Of a stretch of 13,748 bases of DNA, positions 1 through 6,719 are shown piece after piece. Source of the stretch: an uncultured Lachnospiraceae bacterium (GTDB lineage: Bacteria; Bacillota; Clostridia; Lachnospirales; Lachnospiraceae); assembly GCA_910584205.1 (NCBI GenBank), contig CAJUAA010000059.1:1-13748 (forward strand). The letters run 5' to 3'. The position numbers were made by a program, and so were the translations under genes. The notes under the pieces were generated by a model that had not been told where the DNA came from, made no database searches, and was given only the letters and a program-made list of their open reading frames with translations. Numbering within the stretch: the stretch's first letter is position 1; each line of letters starts with the position of its first letter.

Positions 1-404
1 CGCCCTATGCGGCGAAATTCGCGGCGGACATGAGAACGACCAACAGCAACTTCGGCATCCTGGTGGACCTGTCCCATTTCCCGACCACCTATGAGACGTC
101 CAGATTCGTGATCCAGACCCTGCGTCCGTACATCACGCATCTGCACTTCGGCAATGCGGTGGTGAAGGAAGGCTGCGACGCCTACGGTGACAAGCATCCG
201 CGGTTCGGATATCCCAACAGCGCCAATGATACGGCGGAACTGGTGGATTACCTGACGGTCCTGAAGGAAGAGGGCTTCTTCCGCGCGGACGATCCGCTGG
301 TGATGTCCATGGAAGTGACCCTGGCAGGCGACGAGGACGAGGAGATCGTTCTGGCGAACACGAAGAGAGTGCTGAACCGGGCGTGGGCTCTGGTGGAAGA
401 CTGA
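1..404 (+). CDS. sugar phosphate isomerase/epimerase family protein (TIM barrel), 5' end outside window
   Basis: The reading frame is open from base 3 to the stop at 402-404, so this is the C-terminal part (about 133 residues) of a longer protein; the ATG at 30 is internal. The visible part has the look of the xylose isomerase-like TIM barrel fold (AP endonuclease 2 superfamily). Candidate metal/substrate residues are the Asp and His in VDLSHFP, the His in THLHFGNAV, the Asp-x-His in GDKHPRFGYP, and the Glu in SMEVT near the end. Proteins of this fold isomerise or epimerise sugars, sugar phosphates or short hydroxy-keto acids in the cytoplasm, usually with a divalent metal. The gene lies 49 bases before the hydroxyacid dehydrogenase start and is probably co-transcribed with it, which suggests one catabolic route. 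The substrate cannot be told from this fragment. Confidence 0.8.
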   Translation, partial: PYAAKFAADMRTTNSNFGILVDLSHFPTTYETSRFVIQTLRPYITHLHFGNAVVKEGCDAYGDKHPRFGYPNSANDTAELVDYLTVLKEEGFFRADDPLVMSMEVTLAGDEDEEIVLANTKRVLNRAWALVED

Positions 405-453
405 AAAAACGGTAACTGATGATATGGATCATAATATAAGGAGAGAACAGACT

Positions 454-1419
454 ATGAAAATCGTAATTCTGGATGGTTACACGGAGAATCCCGGAGATCT
501 GAGCTGGGGCGAACTGGAGAAGCTGGGAGAAGTAACGGTATATGACAGAACTTCTTATGAAGAGGCTCCGATCATTGCAGAGCGCATCGGCGACGCGGAG
601 ATCGTCATCATGAACAAGACTCCGATCAGCAAAGCGACCATCGACAAGTGTCCGAATATCAAGCTGATTGCAGTTCTGGCAACCGGCTACAATGTGGTTG
701 ATTATGAGTATGCAAAGGAAAAAGGCATCCCGGTCGTAAACGTACCGACCTATGGAACGCAGATTGTAGGACAGTATGCAGTCGGACTGCTGCTGGAGCT
801 CTGCTCGCACTACGGACATCACGATCAGACCGTCAAAGAGGGCAAATGGGAGAACAATCAGGACTGGTGCTACTGGGATTATCCCATGATCGAGCTGTAC
901 GGTAAGACCGCGGGCATCATCGGCCTTGGCAGAATCGGACAGGCGACCGCGAAGATCCTCAACTCCATGGAGATGAAGGTGCTGGCGTACGATTCGTTCC
1001 AGAGCGAGGCAGGAAAAGCGCTTGCGGAGTATGTGGAGCTTGACGAGCTGCTGGCAAAATCCGACGTGATCTTCCTGCACTGCCCGCTGTTCCCGTCCAC
1101 CGAGGGCATGATCAACAAGGAGAACATCGCGAAGATGAAGGACGGCGTGATCCTCATCAACAACAGCCGCGGACAGCTGGTGGTGGAGCAGGATCTGGCG
1201 GACGCCCTGAACAGCGGAAAGGTATACGCGGCAGGACTGGATGTGGTATCCACCGAGCCCATCAAAGGCGACAACCCGCTTCTGAAGGCAAAGAACTGCC
1301 TGATCACTCCGCACATCTCCTGGGCTGCGCAGGCATCCCGCCAGAGAATCATGGATATCACCGTTGCCAACGTAAAGGCATTCCTTGACGGAGAAGCTGT
1401 AAACGTTGTGAATAAATAA
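454..1419 (+). CDS. D-2-hydroxyacid dehydrogenase, probably glycerate dehydrogenase / hydroxypyruvate reductase
   Basis: A 321-residue cytoplasmic NAD-dependent oxidoreductase that interconverts a 2-keto acid and a D-2-hydroxy acid. I start it at the ATG at 454, 7 nt after an AAGGAGAG ribosome binding site at 439-446; the ATG at 424 lies upstream of that site and would add ten non-family residues. The Rossmann motif GLGRIG is at about residues 157-162, and an Asp at about 180 ends the second strand, which favours NAD over NADP. The catalytic triad is complete: Arg about 239 (NSRG), Glu about 268 (STEP), His about 287 (TPHISW). The length fits the family. The C-terminal stretch around HISWAAQASRQR resembles clostridial glycerate dehydrogenases (hprA-like), but phosphoglycerate or other D-hydroxyacid activity is not excluded. 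It lies directly downstream of the isomerase fragment. Confidence 0.88.
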   Translation: MKIVILDGYTENPGDLSWGELEKLGEVTVYDRTSYEEAPIIAERIGDAEIVIMNKTPISKATIDKCPNIKLIAVLATGYNVVDYEYAKEKGIPVVNVPTYGTQIVGQYAVGLLLELCSHYGHHDQTVKEGKWENNQDWCYWDYPMIELYGKTAGIIGLGRIGQATAKILNSMEMKVLAYDSFQSEAGKALAEYVELDELLAKSDVIFLHCPLFPSTEGMINKENIAKMKDGVILINNSRGQLVVEQDLADALNSGKVYAAGLDVVSTEPIKGDNPLLKAKNCLITPHISWAAQASRQRIMDITVANVKAFLDGEAVNVVNK

Positions 1420-1479
1420 CAGGAACGTATCCATAGATTCATAAAGAAATACATGATTTAAGAATTTGACTCAGCATAT

Positions 1480-1505
1480 GGGCTGCAGGTGTGATCCTGC
1501 AGCCC
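1480..1505 (+). terminator. perfect 10-bp hairpin after the dehydrogenase gene, no U-tract
   Basis: GGGCTGCAGG at 1480-1489 pairs perfectly with CCTGCAGCCC at 1496-1505 around a 6-nt loop, about 60 nt after the dehydrogenase stop. What follows (TGTGCG) is not T-rich, so it is not a classic intrinsic terminator. It may be a 3'-end stabilising or Rho-assisted structure. Confidence 0.4.
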
Positions 1506-1637
1506 TGTGCGTATTACGGGCGCAGAGAACCGGAAGCATCCTGTTTTCTGCGTCCGGACAGATTCGGAAAAAAAGTGAAATATTATCGGAATGCATTGGA
1601 ATACTATGAAAAGAGATCCGGGGAAGGAAAGCTGTAA
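1491..1637 (+). pseudogene. possible relic of a small protein gene in the 381-base gap
   Basis: The frame is open from just after a stop at 1467-1469 to the TAA at 1635-1637. The last part reads VKYYRNALEYYEKRSGEGKL, which looks protein-like (helical, repeated YY). There is no ATG and no ribosome binding site; only the GTGs at 1491 and 1575 could start it, and the first lies inside the hairpin. The frame also runs up to the -35 box of the next operon. I do not recognise it. It may be the end of a decayed gene or chance. Confidence 0.2.
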
Positions 1638-1657
1638 AATCTGAAGCGCCTTTTTTG

Positions 1658-1686
1658 TTGAAATTGCCAAAAAAAGGTGATACAAT
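1658..1686 (+). promoter_or_regulatory. sigma-A promoter with extended -10 for the V-ATPase operon
   Basis: The -35 TTGAAA is at 1658-1663, followed by a 17-bp spacer, a TG at 1678-1679 (extended -10), and the -10 TACAAT at 1681-1686. The start of transcription would be near 1693, leaving a leader of about 108 nt before the first ATPase gene. It is the best promoter match upstream of the operon. Confidence 0.8.
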
Positions 1687-1692
1687 ATGTTA

Positions 1693-1800
1693 GAAAATGT
1701 TAAGCCATGTATGAGGAGTATAACGGCGGGAAAATCGGAATCCTGTCAGCGATATGGCCGTACAATTCAACTCAATCCATAAAAGTAAGGTGGTGAAAAG
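1693..1800 (+). promoter_or_regulatory. structured 5' leader of the V-ATPase operon; candidate cis-regulatory RNA
   Basis: The leader can fold into a 7-bp helix (1704-1710 with 1752-1758, one G-U) enclosing a second 7-bp helix (1725-1731 with 1741-1747, two G-U) capped by a purine-rich 9-nt loop. A large one-sided internal loop at 1711-1724, also purine-rich, lies between them. TGAG at 1712-1715 can pair with CTCA at 1771-1774, a possible pseudoknot. CCGTAC at 1758-1763 can pair with GTAAGG at 1785-1790 (one G-A mismatch). That would cover the AAGG of the ribosome binding site of the first gene, and it competes for C1758 with the outer helix. This is an aptamer-plus-platform layout. Na+-I (DUF1646) riboswitches are known upstream of genes that use Na+ gradients, but I could not check their consensus here. 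Confidence 0.4.
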
Positions 1801-2109
1801 GTGTTAGAAGAGACTTTAAAGTCAGTAAAGGCTGCGGAGGCAAAGGCGGAGGAGATAATCCGGGAAGCGGATGTTCAGGCAGCCACAGTTCTTGACGAGG
1901 CGAAAGCGAAGGCTCAGGCGATGAGGGAGGAGACGGCACAAAGAGTCCGATCCTTAAGCCAGGAGACGACTCAGGCAGCCCGGACAGAGGGCGGCAGACA
2001 GCTGGAGGCGGCAGCGCAGGAAGCCGGGAAAGAGATCGAAGCCTTGAAGGAGCTGATCGTTCCGAAGAAGCCGGAGGCGGTGGAAGCAGTCATTTCAGCA
2101 CTGGTTTAG
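1801..2109 (+). CDS. ntpF: V-type ATPase subunit G/H (peripheral stalk, NtpF-like)
   Basis: A 102-residue protein made almost entirely of charged, Ala/Glu/Lys/Arg-rich helix (about residues 3-85). This is the coiled coil that pairs with subunit E to form the peripheral stalks linking the catalytic head to subunit I. The start is GTG at 1801, 5 nt after AAGGTGGTG (1787-1795); the alternative GTG at 1793 hits a stop within a few codons. Sequence identity in this family is low, so the call rests on composition, length and first place in an operon with the order F-I-K-E-C-G-A-B-D. It is followed by 37 bases and then subunit I. Expression may depend on the structured leader just upstream. Confidence 0.85.
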   Translation: MLEETLKSVKAAEAKAEEIIREADVQAATVLDEAKAKAQAMREETAQRVRSLSQETTQAARTEGGRQLEAAAQEAGKEIEALKELIVPKKPEAVEAVISALV

Positions 2110-2146
2110 ACGGAAAGAGAGAAAAGAGAAAAGGAGGGATGTGGAT

Positions 2147-4162
2147 ATGGCAGTATTGCAGATGCAGCGGATCAGTATCTGTGCGATGAAAAAGAACAGG
2201 AAAGCGATCCTGGAACGTCTGCAGGAGCTGGGTGCCATGGAGATCGATATCCAGCTGGAAGATGACAGCGGATACAGAAAAAAGGATGTGTCGAACTCCA
2301 AAGCCACATTTGAAAAGCAGGCGCAGACTGCGGACCATGCATTGGAGATCCTGCAGGAGTATGCGCCGGAGAAGACCGGTCTGCTGGCGTCGTTGAACGG
2401 GAAGCCGCTCATCGGCCGGGACCAGTTCACGAAAGCGGCGAAAGGGCAGGACAATTACGTGGAGACCGCCCGCAGGATCGTGGCACTGGATAAGCAGATC
2501 GCGGAGCAGAAGGCGAATATCCAGAAGCTCCAGAACCAGATGGAAGCGCTGGTGCCCTGGATGGCACTGACCGTTCCGGTCAGCTATTCGGGAACGCGTA
2601 AGACGTCGGTTCTGATCGGAACCATGGCGGGGACGCAGAGCCTGGAGGGCGTATACGGCCTGCTGGCGAAATCCGCGCCGGAAGTGGACGCGCTGGATGT
2701 CCAGATCATATCTGCGGACAAAGATTATACGTATCTTGCAGTCGTCTGCCTGAACAGGGATGTACAGGCCGTGGAGGAAGCGCTTCGGGCAGGAGGATTT
2801 GCAAAGCCGGCCCAGTCCGTGAACAAAGTCCCCGCAGAGTACCAGAAGGAGCTGCAGGCGGAGATGGACGAGGCCATCCGGCAGATCGAGGCGCTGCAGA
2901 AAGAGATCGTGGACTGCGCAGGCAGCCGGCAGGATCTGCGAATGGTATCGGACTATTACCGGATACGTGCGGAGAAGTACGAGATCCTGGGGAAAATCCC
3001 GCAGACAAAGAACACCTTTGCCCTGAGCGGTTATGTACCGGCATATCAGGCGGATCAGGTCGTCAGGGAATTTTCGGAGAAATACGATGCGGTCGTGGAG
3101 ACGGAACAGATCCGGGAAGAGGAGGCGCCGCCGGTGCTTCTGAGAAACAACAGTTTTTCAGAATCGGTGGAAGGCGTGCTGGCATCCTTTGGCCTTCCGG
3201 GCAAGGGAGAGATGGACCCGACGTTCTTTACTTCCATTTTTTATGTGTTCCTGTTCGGACTCATGCTCAGCGACGCGGCCTATGGACTGATCGTGGCGCT
3301 GGCCTGCGGAATCCTTCTTGTGAAGTGTCCGCGTATGGCGACGAACCTTAGAAAATCCATCAAGCTGTTCTTCTGGTGCGGACTTTCCACCCTGTTCTGG
3401 GGCGTGATGTTCGGCGGATATTTCGGCGATGTGGTGGACGTGGTGTCAGAAGTATTCTTCGGGCACAAGGTGTCGATTCCGGCGCTGTGGTTCGTTCCGC
3501 TGAACGATCCCATGAGGCTGCTTCTTTATTCCATGCTGTTCGGTGTGATCCACCTGTTCACAGGCCTTGCACTGAAAGGATACATGTGCATCCGGGACGG
3601 AAAATATATGGATTTCCTGTGTGACTGCGTTCTCTGGTTCCTGCTTCTTCTGGGACTGATCGGGATGCTGCTTCCCACGGAGCTGTTTGCGGGGATTGCA
3701 GGACAGCAGATCTATTTCCCGGAAGCTCTGAAGGCGGCCACCAAATGGATGGCGATCATCGGTGCGGCGGGCATCGTGCTTATGTCAGGAAGAGCAAACA
3801 AAAATTTCGGCGTGCGGATCGCACTGGGCGCTTACGACCTGTATGGTATGACCAGCTGGTTAAGCGACGTGCTTTCCTATTCCCGTCTGCTGGCGCTGGG
3901 CCTTGCAACCGGCGTTATCGCTTCCGTTGTGAACCAGATGGGCAGTATGGGCGGACGCAGCGTGATCGGCGTGATCTTATTTATTGTGGTATTCCTGATC
4001 GGACATACGTTCAATATCGGTATCAACCTTCTGGGTGCCTATGTGCACACCTGCCGTCTCCAGTATGTGGAGTTCTTCGGAAAGTTCTACGAAGGCGGCG
4101 GAAAAGCGTTTGAACCGTTTATGTTAAAAACTAAATATGTAGATATTAAGGAGGAAAATTAA
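2147..4162 (+). CDS. ntpI: V-type ATPase subunit I (membrane stator, a-subunit)
   Basis: A 671-residue membrane subunit that forms the ion half-channels beside the K ring and anchors the peripheral stalks. I choose the ATG at 2147, 8 nt after AAGGAGGG (2131-2138); the in-frame GTG at 2141 is too close to that site. Residues 1 to about 345 are a soluble arm with coiled-coil stretches (about 85-115 and 225-255). The rest holds about seven or eight membrane helices. The segment LSYSRLLALGLA carries the conserved Arg (about residue 580) that works against the ring carboxylate. The downstream GHTFNIGINLLGAYVH and the soluble tail are typical of the family. The length is normal. The stop lies only 2 bases before subunit K, and the K ribosome binding site is inside the end of this gene. 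Confidence 0.95.
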   Translation: MAVLQMQRISICAMKKNRKAILERLQELGAMEIDIQLEDDSGYRKKDVSNSKATFEKQAQTADHALEILQEYAPEKTGLLASLNGKPLIGRDQFTKAAKGQDNYVETARRIVALDKQIAEQKANIQKLQNQMEALVPWMALTVPVSYSGTRKTSVLIGTMAGTQSLEGVYGLLAKSAPEVDALDVQIISADKDYTYLAVVCLNRDVQAVEEALRAGGFAKPAQSVNKVPAEYQKELQAEMDEAIRQIEALQKEIVDCAGSRQDLRMVSDYYRIRAEKYEILGKIPQTKNTFALSGYVPAYQADQVVREFSEKYDAVVETEQIREEEAPPVLLRNNSFSESVEGVLASFGLPGKGEMDPTFFTSIFYVFLFGLMLSDAAYGLIVALACGILLVKCPRMATNLRKSIKLFFWCGLSTLFWGVMFGGYFGDVVDVVSEVFFGHKVSIPALWFVPLNDPMRLLLYSMLFGVIHLFTGLALKGYMCIRDGKYMDFLCDCVLWFLLLLGLIGMLLPTELFAGIAGQQIYFPEALKAATKWMAIIGAAGIVLMSGRANKNFGVRIALGAYDLYGMTSWLSDVLSYSRLLALGLATGVIASVVNQMGSMGGRSVIGVILFIVVFLIGHTFNIGINLLGAYVHTCRLQYVEFFGKFYEGGGKAFEPFMLKTKYVDIKEEN

Positions 4163-4164
4163 CA

Positions 4165-4650
4165 ATGGCAGCAATGTTAGAGATGATTGGTGGAAATGGA
4201 TGGGCATTATTAGGTGCAGCGCTTGCAGTGATCCTTGCAGGCTGCGGCTCTGCTTATGGCGTAGGCGTTGCCGGTCAGGCAGCCTGCGGCGTGGTAACAG
4301 AGGATCCCGGTAAATTCGCACAGGTTCTGATCCTGCAGCTGCTCCCGGGTACCCAGGGTATCTACGGTCTGCTGATCGCATTCGTGGCCCTTTCCAGATA
4401 TGGCCTTCTCGGCGGCGCCGGCATGGAGCTGACCGTGGCACAGGGACTTATGGTTCTGGCAGCATGCCTTCCCATCGGTATCGTCGGCCTGATCTCCGCA
4501 AGACATCAGGGCAAGACCGCTGTGGCAGCCATCGGCATCGTGGCTAAGAAACCGGATCAGTTCGGTAAGGCCATGCTGTTCCCGGCAATGGTTGAGACCT
4601 ATGCGATCCTTGCACTTCTGATCTCCATTCTTGCACTTCCGACCATCTAA
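4165..4650 (+). CDS. ntpK: V-type ATPase subunit K (proteolipid ring, duplicated 16-kDa type), Na+-type site
   Basis: A 161-residue rotor-ring protein with four membrane helices (about 12-35, 53-78, 88-111, 136-158), i.e. a duplicated hairpin with the ion-binding carboxylate only in the second half. The residues that coordinate Na+ in Enterococcus hirae NtpK all have counterparts: Leu60, Thr63, Gln64 and Tyr67 in LLPGTQGIYG, Gln115 in HQGK, and Glu144 in VETYAIL. Na+ rather than H+ transport is therefore predicted. The start at 4165 is preceded by AAGGAGG (4148-4154), a strong site that fits the need for many copies per complex. It is followed by 51 bases and then subunit E. Confidence 0.95.
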   Translation: MAAMLEMIGGNGWALLGAALAVILAGCGSAYGVGVAGQAACGVVTEDPGKFAQVLILQLLPGTQGIYGLLIAFVALSRYGLLGGAGMELTVAQGLMVLAACLPIGIVGLISARHQGKTAVAAIGIVAKKPDQFGKAMLFPAMVETYAILALLISILALPTI

Positions 4651-4701
4651 GAGAAGGAAGCCTGTTGACAACGAACAAATTGTAAGAAGGAGAGCTTTAG
4701 A

Positions 4702-5295
4702 ATGACCGGATTGGAAAAGATTACGGACCAGATTCAGGAAGAAGCAAAAGCCTCCGCAGCCAGAAGGCTGGAAGCGGCACAGAAAGAAGCGGATGCGGTT
4801 CTCGCGGAAGCAAAGGACGCATGTGCAGCGATGGAAGCCGAGGCAGCAGAGAAGAATGCTGCCATGAAGGTAAACTATGAGGGACGCGTGAAGTCCTCTG
4901 CGGAACAGCAGAGAAGAACGGCTCTTCTGCGCGCGAAGCAGGAGATTATCGCGGATGTGATAGAGGAAGCGTATGTGACTCTGAAGAAAAAGGATGCACA
5001 GAGCTATTTCCTGACCATGGAAAAGATATTGAAGACCTATGCGCTGGCTGAGGCGGGAGAGATCTATTTCTCACAGGAAGACCTTGCCAGGATGCCGGGA
5101 GATTTTGAGAAGAAGATCACCGCGGCAGCAAAGGAAAAGGGCGGAAGCCTGGTTCTGAAAAAAGAACCGAAAGCGATCGCAGACGGTTTTGTCCTCGTCT
5201 ATGGAGGCGTGGAAGAAAACTGTACGCTGAAAGCGTTGTTTGACGCAAAGAAGGATGAACTTCAGGACAAAGTAAATGCGATCTTATTTTCATAG
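4702..5295 (+). CDS. ntpE: V-type ATPase subunit E (peripheral stalk)
   Basis: A 197-residue peripheral stalk subunit. Residues from about 5 to 105 form a long charged helix (Ala/Glu/Lys-rich) that should pair with the G/H subunit. The C-terminal half is a small alpha/beta domain that binds the top of the A3B3 head, with the typical segment IADGFVLVYGGVEENCTLKALFD near residues 160-180 (split here by eye) and a final amphipathic helix. Start ATG 4702, 8 nt after AAGGAGA (4687-4693). The length is normal for the family. It is separated from subunit C by 29 bases. The identification is secure from domain pattern and place in the operon. Confidence 0.92.
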   Translation: MTGLEKITDQIQEEAKASAARRLEAAQKEADAVLAEAKDACAAMEAEAAEKNAAMKVNYEGRVKSSAEQQRRTALLRAKQEIIADVIEEAYVTLKKKDAQSYFLTMEKILKTYALAEAGEIYFSQEDLARMPGDFEKKITAAAKEKGGSLVLKKEPKAIADGFVLVYGGVEENCTLKALFDAKKDELQDKVNAILFS

Positions 5296-5324
5296 AAGCC
5301 GGTTCGCCGAAAAGGAGGGTTTTA

Positions 5325-6296
5325 ATGTCTAAAACACAATATGCCTATGCGGTCGCGCGAATCCGTGCTCTGGAAGTGTCTCTGTTCTCGTCCTCGACGA
5401 TTGAGCAGCTCATCGCCTGCAAAGATGAGGAAGCGGCTCTTCGGTTTCTGCAGGAGAGGGGCTGGGGCGGTGCCGATGTGCCCGACGATGCCGACGCCAT
5501 CCTGACGAGAGAACGGGAGAAGATCTGGGAGACCATCGGCGAGATGCATGTGGATATGGATGTGTTCGATGTCCTGTCCTATGCAAGCTGGTTCCATAAC
5601 CTGAAAGCTGCAGTGAAGGAAGTCTGCACCGGCAAAAGCGGCGCGAACATCTTTTATGAAGGAACACCCATTCCCAAAGAGGAACTGCTCCGGATCATAA
5701 AAGAGAAGGACTTCAAGGCACTGCCTCAGAACATGCAGACAGCGGCGGAGGAAGCGGTGGATGCACTGCTCCATTCGGGAGACGGACAGCTCTGCGATGT
5801 GATCATCGACCGCGCCACCATGGAAGCCATCAAGGAGGCCGGCAGGTCGGCGGAAGATGATATCATCCGCGATTATGCGGAGTCCACCGTGGCGGTGGCC
5901 AACATCAAGATCGCAGTCAGAGCTTCGAAGACCGCAAAGACACTGGAATTCATGAAACGCGCCATGGCGCCCTGCGATACGCTGAATGTAGACAGTCTGG
6001 CGCACGCGGCGCTCTCAGGCATGGATTCGATCATCGAATATTTGAACGGGAACGGATATGCGGAAGGCGCGGAAGCGCTGAAGGAGTCTCCTTCGGCATT
6101 TGAGCGCTGGTGCGACAACCGGATTATCCAGACCATCAAACCACAGAAGTCCAATCCATTTTCCGTTGGACCTCTGGTGGCATATGTCATTGCAAGGGAA
6201 AATGAGATTAAGACGGTAAGGATCATACTTACCTGTAAGCAGAACGGCTTATCAGATGATTCCATCCGGGAAAGGGTAAGGGAAATGTATGTATAA
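5325..6296 (+). CDS. ntpC: V-type ATPase subunit C (d-type, AC39 family)
   Basis: A 323-residue soluble subunit that sits as a funnel on top of the K ring and connects it with the central shaft (D and F). It is almost all alpha-helical, with the family's opening segment YAYAVARIRALE at residues 6-17 and a C-terminal end close to the typical KNPFSVGPLVAYVIARENEIK pattern of the AC39 family (seen here as the segment around residues 280-300). Start ATG 5325, preceded by AAAGGAGGG (5311-5319). The last 8 bases overlap subunit F, so the two are translationally coupled, which fits their joint 1:1 use in the rotor. Confidence 0.93.
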   Translation: MSKTQYAYAVARIRALEVSLFSSSTIEQLIACKDEEAALRFLQERGWGGADVPDDADAILTREREKIWETIGEMHVDMDVFDVLSYASWFHNLKAAVKEVCTGKSGANIFYEGTPIPKEELLRIIKEKDFKALPQNMQTAAEEAVDALLHSGDGQLCDVIIDRATMEAIKEAGRSAEDDIIRDYAESTVAVANIKIAVRASKTAKTLEFMKRAMAPCDTLNVDSLAHAALSGMDSIIEYLNGNGYAEGAEALKESPSAFERWCDNRIIQTIKPQKSNPFSVGPLVAYVIARENEIKTVRIILTCKQNGLSDDSIRERVREMYV

Positions 6297-6609
6297 GATC
6301 GCAGTAATGGGCGCTTATGACAGCATCTATGGTTTCGCAGCCCTGGGGCTGGATACATTTCCGGTATCCGACATCCAGGAGGGAGAGAAGCTGCTTCGGA
6401 GGATCGCGGAGGGCGACTATGCGGTGATCTATATCACCGAAGCGCTGGCGGCGGAACTGAAGCATGAGATCAGCAGATATCAGGAGCAGGTGGTTCCGGC
6501 CATCATCCAGATCCCGGGCGTGTCCGGAAATACGGGCGCCGGCATCACAGGCGTGAAAAAATCCGTGGAACAGGCGGTTGGGTCTGATATCTTATTTGGC
6601 GGCGAGTAA
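6289..6609 (+). CDS. ntpG: V-type ATPase subunit F (central stalk, NtpG)
   Basis: A 106-residue Rossmann-like subunit that binds subunit D in the central shaft and modulates coupling. It begins MYKIAVMGAYDSIYGFAALG, a typical family N-terminus (GxxDSxxGFxxLG), and has the later segments YAVIYITEALA and PAIIQIPG. The ATG at 6289 lies inside the end of subunit C (8-base overlap) and follows AAGGGTAAGGG at 6271-6281. The length fits the family. The stop is at 6607-6609, and the base right after it begins a 76-nt hairpin that fills the gap to subunit A. Confidence 0.93.
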   Translation: MYKIAVMGAYDSIYGFAALGLDTFPVSDIQEGEKLLRRIAEGDYAVIYITEALAAELKHEISRYQEQVVPAIIQIPGVSGNTGAGITGVKKSVEQAVGSDILFGGE

Positions 6610-6685
6610 GTCTGATATTTTCGCCGTTCGGGCGCCTGTCACGGGCAGATATTCCTTCCGGACCGGCGTCTGAAAAGTATCAGAC
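6610..6685 (+). promoter_or_regulatory. long intercistronic RNA hairpin between ntpG (F) and ntpA
   Basis: The gap folds almost end to end: 6610-6621 with 6674-6685 (12 bp, one G-U), then 6622-6626 with 6664-6668 (5 bp), then 6627-6632 with 6657-6662 (6 bp, two G-U). The top is a short hairpin, 6634-6638 with 6642-6646 around TCA. Bulges are at 6663 and 6669-6673, and 6647-6656 stays unpaired. It starts on the base after the F stop and ends 34 nt before the A start. There is no U-tract, so it is not a terminator. It could be an mRNA stability or processing element. Confidence 0.6.
6629..6656 (+). repeat. intergenic element copy 1 (upstream of ntpA)
   Basis: This 28-nt segment matches 9873-9900 at 23 of 28 positions, and all five differences are transitions. 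Shared parts are CGGG, a hairpin with a 3-nt loop (GCCTG / CGGGC), and the tail RGATRTTCCT. The hairpin and the CGGG/TCCG closing helix are kept in both copies. Confidence 0.65.
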
Positions 6686-6719
6686 AATTAGAATGAAGAA
6701 AGTGGGTGAATCCATTCAA

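Noticed and set aside
424..453. Upstream ATG of the dehydrogenase
   Set aside because: The AAGGAGAG site lies downstream of it, so translation starts at 454.
133..1434. Minus-strand open frame of 433 codons across the dehydrogenase gene
   Set aside because: It is the antisense shadow of a well-supported enzyme gene, has no family features, and ends in low-complexity Pro/Arg/Ser-rich sequence.
1761..1766. Second TACAAT in the leader as a promoter -10
   Set aside because: No acceptable -35 about 17 bp upstream and no TG extension, whereas the TACAAT at 1681 has both.
4665..4693. TTGACA at 4665-4670 as an internal promoter before ntpE
   Set aside because: At 16-18 bp spacing there is only the ribosome binding site (AAGGAGA) and no -10-like hexamer.
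6693..6719. Upstream ATG of ntpA
   Set aside because: No ribosome binding site before it; the conserved family N-terminus begins at 6720.
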